Assembly (NCBI GenBank): GCA_022822725.1
Contig: JAJEAN010000007.1
Coordinates: forward strand, 998,382-1,062,381
Origin: Candidatus Latescibacterota bacterium
Lineage (GTDB): Bacteria > JAAXHH01
Direction: 5' to 3'
Length of the DNA stretch: 64,000 bases
This document shows, one piece after another, positions 52,644-59,616 of the stretch. The translations under genes were made by a program, and so were the position numbers. The notes beneath the pieces were generated by a model that saw only the letters and a list, made by a program, of their open reading frames with translations, was not told where the DNA came from and did not search any database. Positions within the stretch are counted from its first letter, which is position 1; the number at the start of each line of letters is the position of its first letter.

Positions 52644-52738
52644 GGAACCGCGCCACGGTACGGCGCGGTGTTCGGTGCATTCCGGCGGCGATGCGGACCG
52701 CTTTCGTGCAGCCGGTTCGCCGGTCCGGGACGCTTGAG

Positions 52739-52767
52739 ATTATAGGCAGGCTCCACGTGAACGTCAA
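52739..52767 (-). promoter_or_regulatory. sigma-70-like promoter for the lipoprotein-OPT unit
   Basis: Minus strand: TTGACG (52762-52767), 17-bp spacer, TATAAT (52739-52744), about 95 bp upstream of the lipoprotein ATG. Near-consensus. Confidence 0.78.
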
Positions 52768-52800
52768 GCGATTACAGGTCCGACCGGCGGCATATTTCGC

Positions 52801-52829
52801 TTGACGTATACCTGTCCGCGGATTAGAAG
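52801..52829 (+). promoter_or_regulatory. possible promoter for the third Gfo/Idh/MocA gene
   Basis: TTGACG (52801-52806), 17-bp spacer, TAGAAG (52824-52829), about 147 bp upstream of the start. Good -35, weak -10. Confidence 0.45.
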
Positions 52830-52975
52830 TGATGGGCATTTCCCGGTGAAATCCACGCAGCCGCAGGAAGACGAATCACGAGGCCGGGGAAAGTGATACG
52901 TTACCGCACCGACGCGGCGGACCATACACACTTTCGCGTTACGGTCAAGCTGACGCACTGCAAAGGCGAAAACCC

Positions 52976-54079
52976 ATGACGGCGCTCAAAGCGGGTATCA
53001 TAGGATGTGGAAATATCAGCGGCGTATACTTCGATGCGGGACGCAAATTCGATGCGTTCGACGTTGTTGCCTGCGCCGACATGATCCCGGAACGAGCGCG
53101 GGCCAGAGCCGAGGAATACGAGGGCGTGGATGCCCTTTCGGTGGAATCCCTGCTGGACGATTCCGCCATCGAGATCGTCATCAACCTGACCATTCCCGCT
53201 GCTCATGCCGAAATCGCCCGATCCGCGCTGGAACACGGCAAATCGGTGTATTCGGAAAAACCCATGGCGGTCCGCAAGGAAGACGGCCGCGCCCTGCTCG
53301 ACCTCGCGGAGCGCAACGGCAAGCTGGTGGGCGGAGCGCCGGACACCTTCATGGGAGCCGGCATACAGACCTGCCGCAAGCTCATCGACGACGGCTGGAT
53401 CGGCGAACCGGTGGCGGCCACGGCCTTCATGCTGAGTGCGGGGCATGAAAGATGGCATCCCGATCCCGCCTTCTTCTACAAGCCCGGCGGGGGCCCCATG
53501 CTGGACATGGGGCCGTATTACGTTACGGCACTGGTCAATCTGCTGGGGCCGGTCTCCCGGCTCACGGGCGCCACGCGCATCACCCATCCCGTGCGCACCA
53601 TATCGAGCGAGCCCCTTCGCGGCGGCAAAATCGAGGTCGAGGTGCCCACGCACCTGGCGGGCCTGCTCGAATTCGAAAGCGGAGCCATCGGGACGATCGT
53701 GACCAGTTTCGACGTGTGTCACCATGCGCTGCCCCACATCGAGATTTACGGATCGGAGGGCTCGCTGAGCGTGCCCGATCCCAACTCCTTCGGCGGGCCC
53801 GTAAAACTGCGCCGCGGCGGTGCGGAGCACTGGACTGAAATGCCCCTGAGCCACGGTTACGAGGAACAGAACCGCGGCCTGGGCGTGGCGGACATGGCCT
53901 ACGCCTTGCGCTCGGGCCGGCCGCATCGGGCCAGCGGTGAACTCACCCGCCACGTGCTGGACGTCATGCTGTCCATCGAGGAATCGTCAGAATCGGGACG
54001 GCACATCACACTCGAAAGTACCTGTGCCAGGCCGGCCCCGCTGCCCCTCGGGCTGTCGCCCTATACCCTGGATCCCTGA
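52976..54079 (+). CDS. Gfo/Idh/MocA-family oxidoreductase
   Basis: A 367-residue NAD(P)-dependent oxidoreductase with a Rossmann start (LKAGIIGCGNISGVYFDAGR), intact EKP (SVYSEKPMAVRKEDGRALLD), and GGGPMLDMGPYYVTALVNLL for the substrate helix. It differs from the other two copies in keeping the family Lys. A sugar or inositol substrate is likely. The DUF815 ATPase starts 4 bp after its stop. Confidence 0.93.
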   Translation: MTALKAGIIGCGNISGVYFDAGRKFDAFDVVACADMIPERARARAEEYEGVDALSVESLLDDSAIEIVINLTIPAAHAEIARSALEHGKSVYSEKPMAVRKEDGRALLDLAERNGKLVGGAPDTFMGAGIQTCRKLIDDGWIGEPVAATAFMLSAGHERWHPDPAFFYKPGGGPMLDMGPYYVTALVNLLGPVSRLTGATRITHPVRTISSEPLRGGKIEVEVPTHLAGLLEFESGAIGTIVTSFDVCHHALPHIEIYGSEGSLSVPDPNSFGGPVKLRRGGAEHWTEMPLSHGYEEQNRGLGVADMAYALRSGRPHRASGELTRHVLDVMLSIEESSESGRHITLESTCARPAPLPLGLSPYTLDP

Positions 54080-54082
54080 TTC

Positions 54083-55099
54083 ATGCCCGATCACCCCGCT
54101 AAGACCCTCTCTGATCTGCTGCCGCGCCTGGAAAGGCTGATGGGCCGCATCGAATCACTGGTCTCGGCCTATGCGGACGGACGGACCGCGCAGACCGACC
54201 GGACCGGTGAGTCCAGGCGGACCGGTGAGCCCGGGCAGACCGACGAGCCCGGGCGGACCGACGAGTCCGGGCGGACCGGCAGGCCCGGCAGACCCGGCAG
54301 GCCCGAAGACGAGTTCGCCGGATACATGGCATTCCGGTGGGGGAAGCGAGGAGGAAAGGGCTGCCTGGAACCCATCGCGCACCCCGACCTGGTGGAACTG
54401 TGCGATCTATTCGGCCTCGACCGCGAGATCGGCGTCCTGGACCGGAATACCCGCCAGTTCGTCCGGGGGATGCCCGCGAACAACGTGCTGATCTGGGGCG
54501 AGCGCGGAACCGGCAAGTCTTCGGTGGTGAAGGGACTCCTGGCCCGGTACGCCGGCGAGGGCCTGCGCATGATCGAAGTCCATCGGCGGGACCTGACGGA
54601 CCTGCCCGAGATCGTCGAACTCCTCTGGGACCGCCCCGAGCGTTTCGTCCTGTTCTGCGACGACCTGTCCTTCAAGGAAGACGAATCCGTCTATCTCGAG
54701 CTCAAGGCGCTTCTCGAAGGCAGCCTTTCCGCCCGGCCCGACAACGTACTCGTCTATGCCACGTCGAACCGCAGGCACCTGATGCCGGAGAAGCTCGCCG
54801 ACAACACGTTCCGGTTCAGTCCGGACGACGATGAAATCCACCCCCAGGAAACCGTGGAAGAGAAGGTATCGCTGAGCGACCGGTTCGGCCTTTCCATCGG
54901 TTTCTACCGGATTACCCAGGACACCTATAACCGGATCGTCCGCCACCTCGCCGGCCAGCGCGGCCTCGACGTGGACGCGGAACTGCTGAGGCGGGAATCC
55001 CTCCGGTGGCTTCAGCGCGCCAGCGGGCGTTCCGGCCGGGTGGCGCGGCAGTTCGTGGACGACCTCGAAGGCCGGTTCAAACTGGGTGATTTTCCGTAG
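54083..55099 (+). CDS. DUF815 ATPase
   Basis: A 338-residue AAA-like ATPase of the DUF815 family: [20 protein letters not shown] (Walker A), [20 protein letters not shown] (Walker B), then [20 protein letters not shown] and [12 protein letters not shown]. Residues 41-75 are a Thr/Gly/Pro/Arg-rich insert of six-residue repeats ([18 protein letters not shown]) that the family does not have; it sits between an N-terminal helix and the ATPase core. Function unknown. The C-terminus is Arg-rich and ends [10 protein letters not shown]. Confidence 0.9.
   Translation: MPDHPAKTLSDLLPRLERLMGRIESLVSAYADGRTAQTDRTGESRRTGEPGQTDEPGRTDESGRTGRPGRPGRPEDEFAGYMAFRWGKRGGKGCLEPIAHPDLVELCDLFGLDREIGVLDRNTRQFVRGMPANNVLIWGERGTGKSSVVKGLLARYAGEGLRMIEVHRRDLTDLPEIVELLWDRPERFVLFCDDLSFKEDESVYLELKALLEGSLSARPDNVLVYATSNRRHLMPEKLADNTFRFSPDDDEIHPQETVEEKVSLSDRFGLSIGFYRITQDTYNRIVRHLAGQRGLDVDAELLRRESLRWLQRASGRSGRVARQFVDDLEGRFKLGDFP
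54203..54307. repeat. 18-bp in-frame tandem repeat in the DUF815 gene
   Basis: Units at 54203-54220, 54221-54238, 54239-54256 and 54257-54274 follow accg(g/a)(t/c)gag(t/c)ccgggcgg with small changes, and continue into nine-base units (ggcaggccc-like) to about 54307. The repeat does not interrupt the frame. Confidence 0.9.
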
Positions 55100-55144
55100 T
55101 CCCGGTCCAGCCTCGATATTTTGGCAACCGCGTTTCTTTCCCGC

Positions 55145-55173
55145 TTGACACGTTATTTTGCACCGCCTAATGT
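55145..55173 (+). promoter_or_regulatory. sigma-70-like promoter for the molybdenum hydroxylase operon
   Basis: TTGACA (55145-55150), 17-bp spacer, TAATGT (55168-55173). It lies about 146 bp before the TTG start at 55319. The intervening leader has aacagcaatcaacagcaaa-type direct repeats near the ribosome-binding site. Confidence 0.68.
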
Positions 55174-55318
55174 ATGTAGATTGTTTTTTGGACATGCGCC
55201 GGATGTGCGTCGGATATGCGCAGATTGAACCCGCGCATATTCCGGTACCAGGTTTTCCGAATATTCCAGCAGTCAACAGTTCAAAGATCAACAGCAATCA
55301 ACAGCAAAGGAGTGTGTC

Positions 55319-56191
55319 TTGCACGCATTCGACTACGCCACGCCCGAAAGCGTGGCCGATGCGGTGGTAATGCTCAGCGATCACGGAAAAAACGCCTGTG
55401 TGCTCGCGGGCGGTACGGACCTCATCGTACAACTCCGGGAGCACCGCCGCCGGACCGACCTCGTGGTGGACGTCAAGAAGATCGCCGAACTGAACGCGTT
55501 GTCCTGCGACGCCTCGACGGGACTCACGATCGGGGCGGCCGTGCCCTGCTACCGGATCTACGGGGACGCGGAAATCGCCGCGGCCTATCCGGGACTCATG
55601 GACGCGGCCAGACTGGTGGGCGGCACGGGGATCCAGGGCAGGGCCAGCCTGGGTGGGAACCTGTGCAACGCCTCCCCGGCAGGCGATACGATTCCCCCCA
55701 TGATCGTCCTGTCCGGCCAGGCCGAGATCGCCGGTCCGAACGGAACGCGGAAAGTGGCCGTGGAAGACTTCTGCACGGCACCCGGCCGCACCTTGCTGGG
55801 GGACGGCGAGTTCCTGGTTTCGCTCCATTTCCCGGCGCCGGCACCGAACTCCGGCGCTTTCTACCGGCGCTTCATTCCCCGCAACGAGATGGACATCGCC
55901 GTGGTGGGCGTCGGTGCGTCTGTCGTGCTGAGTGAGGACAAGTCCACCTTCGTCTCCGCGCGCATCGCCGTCGGCGCCGTGGCCCCGACGCCCCTCTTCG
56001 TGCGGGAGGCCGGGGACGCCCTGGCCGGACAGCCCGTGTCCGACGAATCGATCCGGCGGGCGGCCGACCTCGCCCGCGAGGCAGCCCGGCCCATCAGCGA
56101 TATGCGGGGCACCGCCGAATACCGCAAGCATCTGACCAGCGTATTGACGCGCCGGGTTGTGGAAGGCGCGGTCCAACGAGCCAAGGAGTAG
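55319..56191 (+). CDS. molybdenum hydroxylase FAD-binding (medium) subunit
   Basis: A 290-residue CoxM/XdhB-like subunit. It starts with TTG at 55319 (aaaggag upstream). FAD motifs are CVLAGGTDLIVQLREHRRRT, LTIGAAVPCYRIYGDAEI and GGTGIQGRASLGGNLCNASP. It passes electrons from the iron-sulfur subunit to FAD. The 2Fe-2S gene follows after 6 bp. Typical order is M-S-L as seen. Confidence 0.95.
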   Translation: MHAFDYATPESVADAVVMLSDHGKNACVLAGGTDLIVQLREHRRRTDLVVDVKKIAELNALSCDASTGLTIGAAVPCYRIYGDAEIAAAYPGLMDAARLVGGTGIQGRASLGGNLCNASPAGDTIPPMIVLSGQAEIAGPNGTRKVAVEDFCTAPGRTLLGDGEFLVSLHFPAPAPNSGAFYRRFIPRNEMDIAVVGVGASVVLSEDKSTFVSARIAVGAVAPTPLFVREAGDALAGQPVSDESIRRAADLAREAARPISDMRGTAEYRKHLTSVLTRRVVEGAVQRAKE

Positions 56192-56197
56192 CCGTCG

Positions 56198-56668
56198 ATG
56201 TCGAAAAAAGTACACGTACAGACCACCATAAACGGAGAAGCCGTCGATTTCCTCTGCGAACCGCGCAACAGCCTGCTCGAAGTACTGCGCGACGACCTGG
56301 ATCTCACCGGCGCCAAGGAAGGATGCAACAACGGCAACTGCGGCGCATGCAACGTGATCATGGACGGCCGGCTGGTCAACTCCTGCTGCGTGCTGGGCGT
56401 CGAGGCCGACGGGTGCGAGATCACGACCATCGAGGGCATCGGGTCCGCCGCCAACCTGCATCCGCTGCAGCAGAAGTTCCTCGAACACGCGGCGCTGCAG
56501 TGCGGCATCTGCACGCCCGGTTTCATCGTTTCCGCCAAGGCGCTGCTGGACGAGAACCCGAACCCCACGGAAGACGAGGTGCGCTACTGGCTGGCCGGCA
56601 ACCTCTGCCGCTGCACGGGATACGACAAGATCGTCCGCGCGGTCCTGGACGCCAGGAACGGCGCCTGA
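56198..56668 (+). CDS. molybdenum hydroxylase 2Fe-2S (small) subunit
   Basis: A 156-residue subunit with two [2Fe-2S] clusters. The plant-type cluster uses C43, C48, C51 and C63 (EGCNNGNCGACNVIMDGRLV); the second uses C102, C105, C137 and C139 (QCGICTPGF; NLCRCTGY). All eight ligands are present. It connects the Mo site of the large subunit to the FAD subunit. Confidence 0.97.
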   Translation: MSKKVHVQTTINGEAVDFLCEPRNSLLEVLRDDLDLTGAKEGCNNGNCGACNVIMDGRLVNSCCVLGVEADGCEITTIEGIGSAANLHPLQQKFLEHAALQCGICTPGFIVSAKALLDENPNPTEDEVRYWLAGNLCRCTGYDKIVRAVLDARNGA

Positions 56669-56731
56669 CCGGCCGGTACATGGTCAGGATGGATGCAAGG
56701 TCAGGATGCATTCGAGCACATGACGACGGAC

Positions 56732-56773
56732 CGCGACAGCAGATTCGCGACAGCAGGTTCGCGACAGCAGGTT
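56732..56773. repeat. 14-bp tandem repeat, three copies
   Basis: cgcgacagcag(a/g)tt occurs at 56732-56745, 56746-56759 and 56760-56773 between the small and large subunit genes. A second pair, ggtcaggatg, lies just before (around 56684-56710). Confidence 0.9.
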
Positions 56774-56853
56774 AAAGTCAGGACCGGGAAACAGCCGGGA
56801 ATCCGATCGGCAGCATGATCCAAAAGGGAAAGACCCAACGGAGGGAACGAAAC

Positions 56854-59130
56854 GTGTCACAAAACGGACATAAGGTCATCGGCACCCGTCCGATTCGCCA
56901 CGACGGGGTGGACAAGGTCACCGGCCGGGCGGTCTACGGCGCCGACATCCAGCTGACGGGCCTGCTGTACGGCGCCATCAAGCGCAGTCCCCATCCCCAC
57001 GCACGCATCAAGCACATCGACACCAGCCGTGCGGAGGCCCATCCGGGCGTACGGGCCGTCGTCACCGCCCACGACCTCCCGCAGATCGCGGACAAGCTCG
57101 CCGACCTCGGGGAGGCGATCGTCAACCTGCGTGACGCCAGCAACAACGTGCTGGCCTATGGCAAGGTCCTCTACAAGGGCCATGCCGTCGCCGGCGTGGC
57201 CGCGATCAATCTGCACGTGGCGCAGGAAGCGCTGGAACTGATCGACGTGGAATACGAGGTGCTGCCCCACGTCACGGGCGTGCTGGAGGCCATGGAAGAA
57301 GGCGCACCTATCCTGCACGAGGACATGAAGACCACGTCCATGGGCGAGGAGACGGACAAGGTCAGCAACGTCGCCAACCACTTCCAGCACAAGATGGGCG
57401 AACCGGACGACGGTTTCGCGGAAGCCGACGTGGTGATCGAGCGCGAGTTCACGACGCAGACCGTCCACCAGGGCTACATCGAGACCCATAACGCCACGGC
57501 CCTCTGGAACGAAGAAGGCCAGCTCACCGTCTGGACGAGCACGCAGGGCGCTTTCTCCGTGCGGGACCAGCTGGCCGAAATCCTCCAGATGCCCGTCTCG
57601 AAGGTCAAGATCGTGCCCCTCGAGATCGGTGGCGGCTTCGGCGGTAAGATCTCCGTCTACCTGGACCCGGTCGCGGCGTTGCTGTCGAAGATGACCGGAC
57701 ACCCGGTCAAGATGACGATGACCCGCGACGAGGTCTTCGAGGCAACGGGCCCGACGCCGGGTTCCTACCTGAAGGTCAAGATGGGCGCCACCAACGACGG
57801 CCGGCTCACGGCCGCCACGGCCTACATGGCCTACGAGGCCGGCGCCTACCCCGGTTCGCCGGTCGGCGCGGGCGCAGGCTGCATCTTCACGCCCTACGAC
57901 ATACCCAACGTCCAGATAGACGGATACGACGTGTGCGTGAACAAGCCGAAAACGAACGCCTACCGGGCGCCGGGCGCCACCAACGCGGCCTATGCCGCGG
58001 AAACCGTCGTGGACGAAATCGCCGAAAAGCTCGGTGTGGACCCGCTCGAATTCAGGGTGAAGAACGGTGCGAAGGAAGGCACCCGGCGGGCCGATGGTCC
58101 CGTGCATCCGGTCATCGGCTGTATCGAGACCACGGAAGCCGCCCTCAATTGCGAACACTACCGGTCTTCCCTGGAGAAGACGGCCAACGGCAAGGTGCGC
58201 GGCCGCGGCGTCGCCTCGGGCTACTGGTTCAACTTCAACGGCGGCCGGTCAGCCATCTCCGTCAGCATAAATCCCGATGGCACCATCAACATGCTCGAAG
58301 GTTCCACAGATATCGGCGGGTCCCGGGCATCCATCGCCATGCAGCTGGCCGAGACCATCGGCCTCGAAGCCACCGACATCAAGCCCTACGTGGTGGACAC
58401 GGACTCCATCGGCTATACCGACGTGACCGGCGGCAGCCGAACGACCTTCGGAACGGGCTACGCGGCCCACGCCACGGGCCAGGCCCTCATCCGCGAGATC
58501 AAGGAGAGGGCGTCAAAGCTCTGGGACGTGCCCGCCAACGCCATCGACTTCGCCGACGGGGTCTTCTCCTACCGGGACGATGAAGAAAAGCGGAGCACCT
58601 TCAAGGAACTGGCCAGCCAGGCCGGCGATGCCGGCGGTCCGGTGGTGGCCCAGGTGAGCACCCAGCCCGATGGCAGCGGGGGCGGCGCCTTCGCCACCCA
58701 CGTCGTGGACGTGGAGGTGGACCGGGAAACGGGCAAAGTGGATATACTCCGGTATACCGCGGTCCAGGACGCCGGTACGGCGATTCACCCGAGCTACGTG
58801 GAAGGCCAGATGCAGGGCGGCGTGGTGCAGGGCATCGGCTGGGGGTTGAACGAGGAGTACATCTACAACGACGAGGGCTCCATGACCAATGCCAGTTTCC
58901 TGGATTACCGCATGCCCACGACCCTCGACCTGCCCATGATCGAGACCATCATCGTGGAAGTGCCCAACGAATCCCATCCCTACGGCGTGCGGGGCGTCGG
59001 CGAAGTGCCGATCGTACCGCCGCCGGCCGCGCTGGCCAACGCCATCTACGACGCGACGGGCGTGCGGCTGCGCGACCTGCCCATGTCGCCGCCCCGGGTC
59101 CAGCAGGCCCTGGCGGAGAACGGCGGGTAG
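56854..59130 (+). CDS. molybdenum hydroxylase large (molybdopterin-binding) subunit, xanthine-dehydrogenase type
   Basis: A 758-residue Mo-binding subunit. I use GTG 56854, after gagggaacgaaac, which gives the usual start HKVIGTRPIRHDGVDKVTG; an ATG 39 bp upstream is possible. The cofactor-binding run is EIGGGFGGKISVYLDPVAAL; the substrate-side loop is TNAYRAPGATNAAYAAE, not the AYRCSF of form I CO dehydrogenase; the catalytic Glu is in GVGEVPIVPPPAALANAIYD. It hydroxylates an aromatic or N-heterocyclic carbon or an aldehyde. MoaD-like protein is downstream. Confidence 0.94.
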   Translation: MSQNGHKVIGTRPIRHDGVDKVTGRAVYGADIQLTGLLYGAIKRSPHPHARIKHIDTSRAEAHPGVRAVVTAHDLPQIADKLADLGEAIVNLRDASNNVLAYGKVLYKGHAVAGVAAINLHVAQEALELIDVEYEVLPHVTGVLEAMEEGAPILHEDMKTTSMGEETDKVSNVANHFQHKMGEPDDGFAEADVVIEREFTTQTVHQGYIETHNATALWNEEGQLTVWTSTQGAFSVRDQLAEILQMPVSKVKIVPLEIGGGFGGKISVYLDPVAALLSKMTGHPVKMTMTRDEVFEATGPTPGSYLKVKMGATNDGRLTAATAYMAYEAGAYPGSPVGAGAGCIFTPYDIPNVQIDGYDVCVNKPKTNAYRAPGATNAAYAAETVVDEIAEKLGVDPLEFRVKNGAKEGTRRADGPVHPVIGCIETTEAALNCEHYRSSLEKTANGKVRGRGVASGYWFNFNGGRSAISVSINPDGTINMLEGSTDIGGSRASIAMQLAETIGLEATDIKPYVVDTDSIGYTDVTGGSRTTFGTGYAAHATGQALIREIKERASKLWDVPANAIDFADGVFSYRDDEEKRSTFKELASQAGDAGGPVVAQVSTQPDGSGGGAFATHVVDVEVDRETGKVDILRYTAVQDAGTAIHPSYVEGQMQGGVVQGIGWGLNEEYIYNDEGSMTNASFLDYRMPTTLDLPMIETIIVEVPNESHPYGVRGVGEVPIVPPPAALANAIYDATGVRLRDLPMSPPRVQQALAENGG

Positions 59131-59151
59131 CTTGAGTAGGGAAGCAGTCTT

Positions 59152-59199
59152 GAAGCGAAGACGCTGAAGCGTTGGCGCGGAAGCGAAGACGCTGTAGTG
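59152..59199. repeat. 20-bp direct repeat, two copies, after the large subunit
   Basis: gaagcgaagacgctg(a/t)ag(c/t)g occurs at 59152-59171 and 59180-59199. It precedes the terminator at 59209-59240. Confidence 0.8.
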
Positions 59200-59208
59200 A
59201 ATACGCGA

Positions 59209-59240
59209 AGGGCGGGGGAGGTTGCTCCCGCCCTTTTGCT
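59209..59240 (+). terminator. Rho-independent terminator after the molybdenum hydroxylase operon
   Basis: An 8-bp GC-rich stem pairs agggcggg (59209-59216) with cccgccct (59227-59234), loop 10 bases, followed by TTTT (to 59237). It is 80 bp after the large subunit stop on the plus strand. Confidence 0.82.
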
Positions 59241-59287
59241 TTATGCCGGACGTATTGACGGAGCGGTTGTTTCAGGGGAACCGGACC

Positions 59288-59313
59288 AGCCGTCCGCACA
59301 AGCCGTCCGCACA
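59288..59313. repeat. 13-bp tandem duplication before the MoaD-like gene
   Basis: agccgtccgcaca is repeated at 59288-59300 and 59301-59313, with a partial third (aatccgcaaa). It immediately precedes the MoaD-like leader. Confidence 0.8.
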
Positions 59314-59335
59314 AATCCGCAAACTATAGACCACC

Positions 59336-59608
59336 ATGGCCACCATCTACATCCCGTCCCTCATGCGCGATCTGACCGGCGGCCAGGAGATCGTCCACGT
59401 CGAAGGGGCCGACATGCGCCAGATCATCGCCAATCTCGAGGCCGCTTATCCCGGATTCCGCAAGCGATTGCTCGAAGAGGGTACGCAGCGCATCAAACCC
59501 AACATCGCGGTCATGATCGACGGCCGCAACGCCCGCCGCATCCTGCTCGACAAGGTGAACGAGAAAAGTGAGATACACTTCCTGCCCGCGATCAGCGGGG
59601 GAAGTTGA
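59336..59608 (+). CDS. MoaD/ThiS-family ubiquitin-like protein
   Basis: A 90-residue beta-grasp protein: IYIPSLMRDLTGGQEIVHVE, VMIDGRNARRILLDKVNEKS and the C-terminal EIHFLPAISGGS. The family normally ends in a bare GG that is thiocarboxylated; here one residue (Ser) follows the GG. Members donate sulfur for molybdopterin, thiamine or cysteine. Its place just after a molybdenum hydroxylase suggests molybdopterin, but a terminator separates the two. Confidence 0.85.
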   Translation: MATIYIPSLMRDLTGGQEIVHVEGADMRQIIANLEAAYPGFRKRLLEEGTQRIKPNIAVMIDGRNARRILLDKVNEKSEIHFLPAISGGS

Positions 59609-59616
59609 GGGAGGAA

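Larger units (their letters stand above)
52644..52975. other. 332-bp intergenic region between divergent genes
   Basis: It holds two divergent promoter-like elements (52739-52767 minus; 52801-52829 plus) and no recognised gene or RNA. The sequence from 52830 to 52975 is the plus-strand leader; I see no known riboswitch. Confidence 0.65.
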
